DNA of 64,000 nt, taken from the NCBI GenBank assembly GCA_022559845.1, contig CM040125.1, forward strand, positions 288,472,200 to 288,536,199, read 5' to 3'. Source of the DNA: Amorphophallus konjac. Taxonomy: Eukaryota > Streptophyta > Magnoliopsida > Alismatales > Araceae. A model generated the notes under the pieces. It saw only the letters and a list, made by a program, of their open reading frames with translations, did not search any database and was not told the DNA's origin. Below, piece by piece: positions 20,708 to 29,978 of this stretch. Positions within the stretch are counted from its first letter, which is position 1. Each line of letters starts with the position of its first letter. The position numbers and the translations under genes are program-made.

Positions 20708-23206
20708 GTGAAAGGTCGACAGATTGTGGAAAGTATTGCCCTTGCTCAAGAATTGGTTAATGAATTAGGTAGGAAAACCAGAGGGGGTAATGTGATGTTC
20801 AAGTTGGATATGGCTAAGGCTTATGACAGATTGGAATGGGACTTTGTACTTGCTGTTTTGAGTAAATTTGGATTCATCAATCAATTCACTGGTCTCATTG
20901 AGAACATGCTAAATAATTGCTGGTTTTCTGTGTTAGTCAATGGAGATCTGGCTGGATTTTTTCAATCCTCAAGGGGTCTACGCCAAGGAGACCCCATTGC
21001 TTTTTCTTTATTTATTATTACTGAAGAAGCACTTAGCAGATCTTTAACAGACTCATTTAATTCTGGTCGGACTGGTTGGTATGCAGGGCCAAGGGGCTGT
21101 CCTAATATCTCTCACTTGTTATTTGCTGATGACACAATTATCTTCAGTAAAGCTACAACAAACTCTATCAGAAATCTTCTCAAGGTGCTAAGACTTTCTG
21201 AAAGATCTTCGGGTCAGCAAATTAATGTTGGGAAAAGTGGTTTCTTCACCCATCATAAAATTGATTCTTCCATAATTAGACGTATTGCAGATATCACTGG
21301 TTTTTCTCATCACTCTTTCCCTCATAAATACTTAGGCTTCCCTTTAGTTCTTGGCAGGAGAAAGAAAGCCCATTTTGCTGGCCTCATTTCTGCTATTCAA
21401 AGTAGAATTCAAGGTTGGAATGCTAAGCTGCTATCTCAGGGAGCCAAACTCATTCTTATCAAACATGTTCTTTCTTCAATTCCAATTTACACATTGGCTT
21501 CTTCTCCCCTTCTTTCTGGAACTCATCAGGCTATTGACAGATGTTTTGCAAATTTCTTCTGGGGTGAATCTTCTCATGGTAATAAACACCATTGGAAATC
21601 TTGGAAAGCCATATGCAGGACAGTCAGTCAAGGTGGCTTGGGAATCATGTCCCTTCGGCAAATGCAAATAGCATTCAGAGTCAAAATGCTTTGGAGGGCC
21701 ATGCACACTAACTCCCTGTGGGCAAATTACTTTAGAGATAAATACTTCCGGGGCAATCATCTTATGGATGTAAAGTTCAAAAACATGAAAGGTCATAGCC
21801 GAAGATCCTGGTCTTTTGCCAAAAGCTTCATGTTACAGCATAAAAGAATTATCCTTGAGGATGGCAGTTCTGCTAATTTCTGGTATGATACTTGGCTAGG
21901 TAATAAACCCTTGGTTTCCTTTGTTCCTGCTGAACTTATCAACAACACAAAGGCTTCTGTTAAAGACTGTATACTGCACCCGACTGCTGAAGTAAAACAG
22001 TTCATTGATAATTTCCTGCCATCTGAAGTTACTAAAGCAATCAGGAATACTACTCTTTCCTCATATGCCGACAAGGAAGCCTGGAGTTTGTCACACTCAG
22101 GTCAATATATGGTTTCCTCCCTCTATAAACATGCTTGCAACCTTAACCAGATTCAGTTAAACCTGCCTTGGAAAGCACTCTGGCCCACCTGGCTGCCTAC
22201 AAAGATTTATAATTTTCTGTGGAAAATCATCAATAACTGCCTCCCCACGGACTCTAATGTACAGGTGCTTGGAATAAACTTATGTTCTAAATGTTATTGC
22301 TGCCAACAGCCTCAAGAGGAAACATTAAATCATCTATTCATCAGCAGTGACAATGCTGTCTTTATTTGGCCATCTCTCCAAAGCTCAGGTTTGATGTTAG
22401 ATGGTAATTCTCCAAAGTCAAGGATATTGAAATCTGTCTCACACAGTAGCTCTAAATCCCTGTATGGTCTCTTTTCATTGGCATCAATTGGCTACACTAT
22501 GTGGGAACTGTGGTCTGCCAGAAATATGGCCAAGTATGAAGGCCGGACCATAACTAAGAATTGCATGCTACATAAGATTAAAGCTCAAACAAAGGAAATC
22601 TATGATTTATCTGGTCTCAAAGAAACTCATTCCAGCAAGAGGGAAATTCTCACTCAATTTGGTATTCAGGTTGTCAACAAAAGAAATCCTCAACTTATGG
22701 TAGTTAAATGGTTATGTCCCCCATGGCCATCTCTCAAGCTTAACACTGATGGGGCATGTAAGCGCTCAGGAATTTATGGTGGGGGAGGAGTTATTAGGGA
22801 TTCTAAAGGAAACATTCTTCTAGCTTTTTCTCACTACTATGGTCCCAACTCAAGTATTGTCACCGAAGCTAGAGCTCTCCTCGATGGCCTAAAATACCTT
22901 TCCACCATCAATATACATCCTGCGTTGATTGAATGTGACTCCAAGGTTCTGGTGCAAGCTGTTAGTAAACAGATTAATTGTCCATGGGCCATTCTTTCCT
23001 ATATCAGAGAAATTTGGGATATGCTCTCACATAGGGATTCCTTACTTCACATATACAGAGAAGCCAATAATGTTGCAGATTCATTAGCTTCGCTATCTTG
23101 CCTGAATAAATGTAATCTTTTCTTTTCTTATCATGAGCTCCCCAAAAATGTTCAGGGTGCTGCCCGACTGGATAAGCTAGGTTTGCCTAGCATCCGAATC
23201 TTGTAA
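20708..23206 (+). CDS. LINE ORF2 C-terminal region: reverse transcriptase, zinc-binding domain, RNase H
   Basis: 832 uninterrupted codons, beginning at a GTG inside the reverse-transcriptase domain (true protein start lost). Reverse transcriptase: LDMAKAYDRLEW (about 33-44), RQGDP (about 92-96) and catalytic FADD (139-142). A plant-LINE zinc-binding region follows (C-SKC-Y-CC...ETLNHLF, about 520-545). The C-terminal RNase H of the RVT_3 type shows the full set D681 (NTDGA), E720 (TEARA), D744 (ECDSK) and D791 (NNVAD). Role if active: target-primed reverse transcription, with RNase H degrading template RNA. Without endonuclease and ORF1 this copy cannot move by itself. The frame is strikingly well kept compared with the neighbouring elements. 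Confidence 0.9.
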   Translation: MKGRQIVESIALAQELVNELGRKTRGGNVMFKLDMAKAYDRLEWDFVLAVLSKFGFINQFTGLIENMLNNCWFSVLVNGDLAGFFQSSRGLRQGDPIAFSLFIITEEALSRSLTDSFNSGRTGWYAGPRGCPNISHLLFADDTIIFSKATTNSIRNLLKVLRLSERSSGQQINVGKSGFFTHHKIDSSIIRRIADITGFSHHSFPHKYLGFPLVLGRRKKAHFAGLISAIQSRIQGWNAKLLSQGAKLILIKHVLSSIPIYTLASSPLLSGTHQAIDRCFANFFWGESSHGNKHHWKSWKAICRTVSQGGLGIMSLRQMQIAFRVKMLWRAMHTNSLWANYFRDKYFRGNHLMDVKFKNMKGHSRRSWSFAKSFMLQHKRIILEDGSSANFWYDTWLGNKPLVSFVPAELINNTKASVKDCILHPTAEVKQFIDNFLPSEVTKAIRNTTLSSYADKEAWSLSHSGQYMVSSLYKHACNLNQIQLNLPWKALWPTWLPTKIYNFLWKIINNCLPTDSNVQVLGINLCSKCYCCQQPQEETLNHLFISSDNAVFIWPSLQSSGLMLDGNSPKSRILKSVSHSSSKSLYGLFSLASIGYTMWELWSARNMAKYEGRTITKNCMLHKIKAQTKEIYDLSGLKETHSSKREILTQFGIQVVNKRNPQLMVVKWLCPPWPSLKLNTDGACKRSGIYGGGGVIRDSKGNILLAFSHYYGPNSSIVTEARALLDGLKYLSTINIHPALIECDSKVLVQAVSKQINCPWAILSYIREIWDMLSHRDSLLHIYREANNVADSLASLSCLNKCNLFFSYHELPKNVQGAARLDKLGLPSIRIL

Positions 23207-23336
23207 TTTTCCTCATTTTTCGCTCACTCATTAATAAAATTAACCTCCTAGTGGTATGTTGGGAATGCTCCTTTTTGGGCTCATTCTCCAAAATACTCCT
23301 AGGTAGGGTTTTCCAAAACAAAAAACAAAAAAATAA

Positions 23337-25440
23337 CTAATGAACTTATAAAAGGGCTACAATATCAAACCATGGCAAACTGTTGAAGACAAAAAAAAGG
23401 AAAATGAAGAAGAACAGAGCAAAACAAACAAAGAAGAAAGAAGAGCCTAAGGCTCTGTGCAGCAAGGGGTCGACCCCAAGTGTCGACCCACCGTAGTCCC
23501 GGCTCTGTCTGGCGCTCACCCGGACCCCTGTGTCGACGCAAGGGGTAAACCAGGTCGACCTAGTCCATTAAAAAAAAAAGAAAGAAGAAACGCAAAGAAG
23601 AAAAGAGACGAGGAAGGGAAGAGTGATCCGGCGGCGATGCCCCCGTCGGATCACCCTCCCCATTCCTAAAGAAAAAAAAGAAGATAAAGGGAAGAGTGAT
23701 CCGGCACCCATGGGCCGCCAAATCACCCTCCCCATTCCTCAAATAATAATAAAAAAGAGACGAGGAAGGGAAGAGTGATCCGGCAGCGATGCCCCCGCCA
23801 GATCACCCTCTACATTCCTAATGAAAAATAAGAAGATAAAGGGAAGAGTGATCCGGCGGTGATGCCCCCATCGGATCACCCTCCCCATTCCTAAATAAAA
23901 AAAAGAAGATAAAGGGGAGAGTGATCCGGCACCCATGGGCCGCCGGATCACCCTCCCCATTCCTCAAATAAAAAAAAGAGAATATGAAGGGAAGAGTGAT
24001 CCGGTGCCCATGGGCCGCCGGATCACTCTCCCTATCCCTAAATAAATAAATAAATAGAAGAAGGGAAGAGTGATCCGGCGGCTGATCCGGCACCCATGGG
24101 CCGCCGGATCACTCTCCCCATCCCTAAATAAAAAAAAAGATGAAGGGAAGAGTGATCCGACGCCCATGGGCCGCCGGATCACCCTCCCCCATTCCTAAAA
24201 AAAAGAGAAAAGGGAAGGGAAGAGTGATCTGGCACCCATGGGCCGCCGGATCACAGCCTCCCCCTCCCCTTTGTTTCAACATAAAAAAGGAGGGACGAAA
24301 ACAAAAAAACAAAACAACAACAACAGAAGTGATAAATAATCAAACGACAAAAAAATAATAAATGAACAAATAATTAATGGCTAAAGAATAACAAAGAAGG
24401 GGAGATGTAATCAAAGGAAATTATGATAATAATAACAAATGAACAACAGTATACATGGTTGAGTAAAAAATGAACACATGCATCCAAATAAAATTAAAGA
24501 ACCAAACAACAACAAAAATAATGTCCGCCCCGGAGTCCCTGCTTCCTCAGACCCGGTGTGAAGGGAATATAAATGACGCCCCGGCAAGTGGTGCTTGGAT
24601 CTCGGGGACCACCCCAATATGGCCATGGCCTGACATTGCCTTGGGCCAATAGCTCACTGAATCTGACTCGTTTCCACTAGAATCTAATCTCACTCTCTTA
24701 CCAAACATCAAACTTGTCGCGCATTTGGCAGACATTTGCACGGGTTTTAACCCCATATTTGTCATGCTTTCAATCCGGACTTCTGTCCAAACATGAAATG
24801 GTCAATGAGCGACCAACATGATTTGAATGTTTATACCTTAACGCAGGGCATTTTAACACAGTTCGATATTTCATTATCTTATTTCATTAACACTAATTTT
24901 AGGCCATAGGGTCCCTTTTCTTGGTGATTAATCAAGCGTTATCTCCCCTTTGGGGAGATGTAATTAACGTCGTGGCCTTTACGACACGGTGGGTTTTAGT
25001 CCCGACACGATACTCACTATCGTCTGGTTAGTCAGACAGCGCGCACCAGTGGCTCCGGACCATCCTAGTTCGGAGCTCGAATAAATTGTCACTTTGTGAC
25101 TGGCACGTCCACGCACTAAATAAACAAAATAAATAAACGAATGAACAGACAAAAAGAGAGATTTAAAGTCCATCCACACTAGCCTAATGCCAGTTCGGGT
25201 TGACATTGACATTCGGAGTATCACCGCCGGGAAGAGCGTGCCGACTCTTTCTCTTAGGTGTATTATCGGGTGTGTCAAGTACACCCATAAGCAATCAGTT
25301 TCATCGTCCCTTCTGGTCGCGGGTCTAGATTGACCCGCCATGACTCTTTTGGCGCCGCATTAAAGCCTCCATCGTTGTTCTAGGGGATCCTCCTTGTATA
25401 CGGCGCCGCATTTTAGGTGCCAACAATTGCTCAGAACACT
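23337..25440 (+). repeat. Unclassified LTR-like repeat F, plus copy
   Basis: Inverted relative to the copy at 3170-4480. Order: GTCGAC words (23460-23560), palindromic minisatellite (23616-24270), A-rich tract (24300-24517), then a conserved segment (24520-25090) and a tail ending near TTTTGGCGCCGCATT (25346-25360), whose TGGCGCCG could be a primer-binding site; a similar GGCGCCGCATT recurs at about 25402. No coding sequence recognised. I read it as an LTR plus leader start, tentatively. Confidence 0.55.
23616..24270. repeat. Nine-unit palindromic minisatellite
   Basis: Units of about 70-82 bp begin GGGAAGAGTGATCCGG. Most form a perfect 10-bp inverted repeat, GTGATCCGGC / GCCGGATCAC, around an 11-bp loop that itself contains CCCATGGG. 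There are two unit types: loop ACCCATGGGCC (units 2, 5-9) and loop GGCGATGCCCCC or similar (units 1, 3, 4). Spacers are A-rich. Minus-strand ORFs here merely translate the repeat. Confidence 0.9.
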
Positions 25441-25581
25441 TACTACACTTCATAGTCTTAATCAGTGCATCTTTTTATTTTTTTGAGTTTGTTATTGTTT
25501 GCAGGACTATCATCACTCTAGACTATGCAGGGCTCTCCGTTCTTGGGCGGCCGAGAATGGAGAAGTCGGGACCCCACAAAC
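25441..25581 (+). other. Chromovirus insertion-site flank, left
   Basis: Ends in target duplication CAAAC (25577-25581). After TTGTTTGCAG (about 25495-25504, splice-acceptor-like) the frame starting GAC TAT CAT is open through the junction when joined to 48296 onward. No product recognised. Confidence 0.35.
25577..25581. repeat. Chromovirus target-site duplication, left (CAAAC)
   Basis: Matches CAAAC at 48291-48295. Confidence 0.85.
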
Positions 25582-26711
25582 TATCATGCCCTGACGTGGA
25601 ATATCGGAACACAGTAGTTATATACATTCATGATAAATAGAGCAATAATGGAATTAAAAGAATATAATTGCAAAGAAAAAGAATTATCCAAAAATACCAA
25701 ATTTACTCATAAATAAGATAAATATATGTTTCCAACATCCTCATAACCTCTTACATCTCAACTTGAAGAAAAAGGGAACAAAGAAAAGATTACAACTCTT
25801 AAAGACATTACTAAACAACGGCTCATCAACCACTATGTGACTAGTCCACAACTCTACTAAGACAACTATCAAATTCACATCTAATGGATCCACTCCAGGT
25901 CTTCACTCTTGTCTATCCCCGTCTGTTTGCGTTTCATCACCGAAGCTACCTGAAAATGGGAAAACTGGGTGAGCGAACGCTTAGTAGGTAATAGTAGGCA
26001 AAGTTTGAGTAAATAACCAATTTCATTAAAAGTCATGCGAATAAAAGAACGATTTCAAAACTAACATAATCAAGGATGGAAAGAGGGCAATAGAAATAAG
26101 TAGAACCGAGTTTATATCATTTCCATGAATTGGCCGATCAAGCACGCAAACAAGCAACTCATCTAGAGATAAATTCCATGAGGAATTCAATAACTTGCAT
26201 AGATGTATAGGAAAAATGACTGTCATAGATAACATGCTAGTCATGCACTCGGTGCAATGCCTCACCATGTCATTACAACTCCCAGAAACACTAGTACTTT
26301 TTGGGCACTCCTTCCAAGACCAGATCGGGCCCTTATGATATGTTGGCATTGATTTGGTGGATCCAAGATCTCAAGTAATATCTAGACATTCATTGGAATC
26401 GGCCAGGAATTCCAAGGTCAAGCTATGAAACATAATTCCTAGAATCAAGTGAAATTTTAGTAATTGAATGGGAAGCCATAATATTATGGTTTTCAAAAGA
26501 CAGGAATACATTCAGGATTAATTTCATCTCAAGCCAACCATGGCCCGACCACTAAGGCGGACAAGAAAAACGTGAAAAATAAGCTTCTAGATGAGTTGCA
26601 GTCATACAACGGCCGCAACAAGGTAAAAACGGTCTATATATGGACCACAACGGCTGATACTGGGCCAAAGGGACGAGCCCAACCTTGAAGGGTGAAACGG
26701 TCTGAGAGGGG
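25582..26711 (-). repeat. Chromovirus 3' LTR, distal part
   Basis: Collinear with 45153-46283. Interrupted at 26711/26712 by the Tat-like insertion. Ends with the copy of the nested target duplication AGGGG (26707-26711). Confidence 0.9.
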
Positions 26712-28502
26712 TGTTGACACGCGTTTTTAGCCAGCAAGTTGCGTCATTTCTCTTATTCATCATTTTTTTGATGTCTCGAATTATCCATTATTTTGGAGTC
26801 TTCCTTGGACGAATCTCAAGCTCATTTCATTGTTCCCTATCCTTTAAGCCTCAGAGATCATGATTTCTTAGAGCCCTGGAGCTTATTTTATCAACTTCTG
26901 GCCTTCCAAGTTGACTTACGGCCCATTTAGGTTGACTTCTATCAAGCATTCGGCCTCTTTCATTGCGTAGTCTTGAAAATGGATTTTTTTCACCCCCTTC
27001 TCTTCCTCTATTCAAAAAGTGCCCTTCATCAAAGTTGTTCATCTTTTAAAGCTATACAATTTCTTCTTCTACGCCATTAGCCAGTTTTTCACCAATTTCA
27101 AGTTATTCGTGTTTTTATGCCATGCAGCGTTGTTCACCTACTTCCGAGAATTTATTCTCTCTGTTCTTGCCCCATTTTCTCCCTCTTTTGATCATCTTTT
27201 CATCTTGTTATCTTCATAAAAGTTGTTCATCTTTTTGTTATCTACAGTTTTATCTTCTACCACTTTCGCTAGTTCTACACCCTTTGAGAGATATGCCCCG
27301 ATTTCCAAAGTCGCACAAAGTCTACCTTTTTTTTCTTCCCCATCAGCCAAGCAGTCGTTTGGTAGACCGCTAGGCCATAAGAAATGATCTTCAGTAGACT
27401 GTTTTCCCCCAAACTTGCCCGAACTCATCCCATTTCATCCTTGGAGCCTTACGATCACCCCCTAAACCGTTTGCCATCTCCTTGCGGCCCTTCCTAGACC
27501 TTTTTCATCAAGAAACGGCTGTACGATAGACCGTTTGCCAGACAGAGAGTCATAAACATCCTAAACTCCGATTTCTTCACCGTAGGACTCTTTAGAACCC
27601 TTGTTGACATCACTTTCGAGGGAGATAATCCTCCACCTCGGTTTTCATTGATCTAGGACTCTTCCCACCACTATTATCTTGAGGTTTATGCATCAAATTA
27701 GGTGTCCATCTCAGATATATCTCCAAAAGTTTCCTGCTCCTATTTAAAGCACCCAGGTTCGCAGGTTGTGAAGGGGGGCTCTTTTTCGGTTCGTGCCGAA
27801 GCCATGCTGCAACGTCATCCCGCCTCTTCGACCCTTGCTTGAAGAGGGAAGTATTGGATTTCTATTCCATGCTCCAGGGCATGATTTCATTGTCTCTACT
27901 CTTAGTTCTCTCCTCCTACTTTTTGCAAATTATCATAGTTTTCTGCACTTTTCGCTACACCTACACTTTTGCACATTTTGCATCATCGTTTTCTCTCTGT
28001 CCTCTTCATCATATCTCATGATTTCAACGCTCATGCATTCACAACACACACACCTATCTTTTGCATCCTTCCACAGGGGTTAAAAACCTCCCCCAGTGCA
28101 TTCTCCCTTAATTTCTACCCTTATTTTGTCACTACGGGATTGATACTACACTCATAGTTTCTAATGGGTTTTTATCTTTATGTTGATCTTTGTCTTGCAA
28201 GAGAACATGATTGGCTGTGAGTCCCTCTTCATCTAGTCAGCTAGAAGGAGAGGAGGTTGAATCCACAAAGTTCCCCGCACCCCGTTGTCAAGTGCGATCA
28301 AGTCTTCTTCTTTTTCCAAGGTACACGGCGTCATCCCTTCATCTCATCATCTCTTGGCATTGTTAACCCTTGGTGGCAATCACGGTATGTCTTTCTCGTC
28401 TATTCATCGCCCCTTGTTCATTATCTTCCTTGCTTGTTCATGCTCATATGATACATACATATTAGTTTAAGGGGGCGGGGTAGAACTATTAAACCATCTA
28501 TA
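26712..28502 (+). repeat. 5' LTR of nested Tat-like element
   Basis: TGTTGACACGCGTTTTTAGCC ... AACCATCTATA; the terminal CA seen in the 3' copy is mutated to TA here. TATA-like TATTTAAA at 27741-27748. Contains short inverted words such as AAACGG(C/T)(C/T)GTACGATAGACCGTTT (about 27514-27540). Confidence 0.85.
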
Positions 28503-28508
28503 ATTTTT

Positions 28509-28525
28509 TGGCGATCACGATGGGA
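28509..28525 (+). promoter_or_regulatory. Primer-binding site of nested Tat-like element
   Basis: TGGCGATCACGATGGGA, seven bases after the LTR. It is not the tRNA-Met type used by other elements here. First ten bases equal the site at 1562-1579. Confidence 0.55.
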
Positions 28526-28842
28526 CAATTAGTGCCCATCACATTTTTCATGCTCTTTTGTAAGTTCGGTGTGGGTTTGTGCATGTTTAGATAGCTTTTC
28601 CTTCATTTTCCCAATGTTCTGGGTGTTTTTGGGTCTGTCCGAGCCTTGCAGTCACCTCCAGGACCGCTAGGCATCCCAAGCAGTCATCACGGGACAGCCA
28701 GGGCCTTTCTGGTAGCCAAACAGCCGTTTGGTAGACCGCAAGGGACAAGAAACGATCATTTGGTAGACCACTTGTGGATTCTGGCAATTCTGCATGCGTG
28801 CTCATAGGGCCCTATTCATTGATGCATAACTTTCATTCCAGA

Positions 28843-29345
28843 GGTCCGATTGCGCTAATTTGTGTTCCATTGGATAGCCCTTTGTATTGTCTTTCCATCC
28901 ATATACTATTTGCATTATTTGGGTCACATTTGCATTGTCTAATATTATCATCATTTTTGAGTTTTCTGCATAAAGTCTACAAGTAGGCACAAGGACATGG
29001 TCACAGGTACGTCTTTGCTTAATCATTTGATTACCTTCATGAGGTCGGATTGCCTTGTTCTTGGGCACATTCTGTAGTCCTTTGTATTATCTTTTCATCC
29101 ATATATTATTTGCATTATTTGGGCCACGTTTGCATAGTCAAATGGTGTATCCATTTTTGCATTTTGTACATAAAATCTGCATGTAGGTCCGGGGGCAGAC
29201 ATAAAAGTACGCCGTTCATTCATGATTTTTCATATCTTTTAGTGGCTCATTGTGGCTATTTTTGGTTTTGCATGGTTATCCTTCATATTATCTTGGATTT
29301 CCCACTTTGTTTGCATCCATATCATCATATTTGTATAATTTAATA
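28843..29345 (+). repeat. 200-bp-period tandem duplication in the leader
   Basis: 28843-28990 and 29043-29190 are clearly related, sharing words such as TTTGCATTATTTGGG and CATCCATATA. 29233-29345 looks like a decayed third copy. Non-coding. Confidence 0.65.
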
Positions 29346-29479
29346 TTACCTTGATTTTCTAGTTTTAGGCTAGAAATTACATGCACTCCGGTGCACATAA
29401 GGCCATGCATTGCATATCATAGTTGCATTCCCCCATGGTAAGTGATCCTCTCGCCTCCATATTCCTAGGGGTCGAGGGC

Positions 29480-29545
29480 AGGGACCTTTGTAAGTCCCCG
29501 TGAGCTGTAGATTCCCACACGGACGCCGGGCCGGTTGTACCTTTC
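29480..29545 (+). repeat. Conserved leader motif (copy D)
   Basis: GGGACCTTTGTAAGTCCCCG ... GCCGGGCCGGTTGTACC, homologous to 570-634, 38925-38996 and 46709-46778. Confidence 0.6.
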
Positions 29546-29978
29546 CACCCCTTAGGCTTGCATTTGCATACGTGTGAGAGAGATAACCTTAGTCAACCCA
29601 AAGTTTGGACCTTATTCCCATAGGATTCCTATCTTGAAAGAATTATTCTTAATTCAAATTATTAAAAGGTCTATTAAAACCCCTAAAATATTTGCCATCA
29701 TATTAACTTATTTGACTTGGGTGAAAACTCTCACATTGCATTGTCTATGTTGTTTGGGCTTATCCTGGCCCATTAGTGGTGTTTTGTGTTGCATCCACAT
29801 ATTCTTTATTGTTAGGCCCATTTAGGTTAGCCCATTTTGTGTGTCCATTGTCCAGTCCCATTCTCCCTTGGTCTTTGCATTAGTGGGTCAGGCCCCCCTT
29901 ATTTTTAAGCCCATCAAGCCATTGCTTCCCCACCTGTATTCTCCTTGATATTCTTGTATTAAGTCTCCATTTGACCTC

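Larger units (their letters stand above)
20551..23336 (+). mobile_element. Plant L1-type LINE, 5'-truncated
   Basis: Only the C-terminal part of ORF2 remains (reverse transcriptase onward), followed by a 3' UTR with AATAAAA (about 23233) and an A-rich tail near 23320-23336 interrupted by C. Immediately upstream (20551-20707) the reverse-transcriptase motif ICLCN-YKIIS and RLTPILP are readable with two stops. ORF1 and the endonuclease are missing. The left edge coincides with the solo-LTR boundary. Confidence 0.85.

Noticed and set aside
23616..24270. CRISPR array
   Set aside because: The repeats vary in sequence, spacers are A-rich and similar to each other, and the context is eukaryotic transposons.
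23560..24312. Minus-strand ORFs with repeating residues
   Set aside because: They translate the palindromic minisatellite; spacer lengths are not multiples of three.
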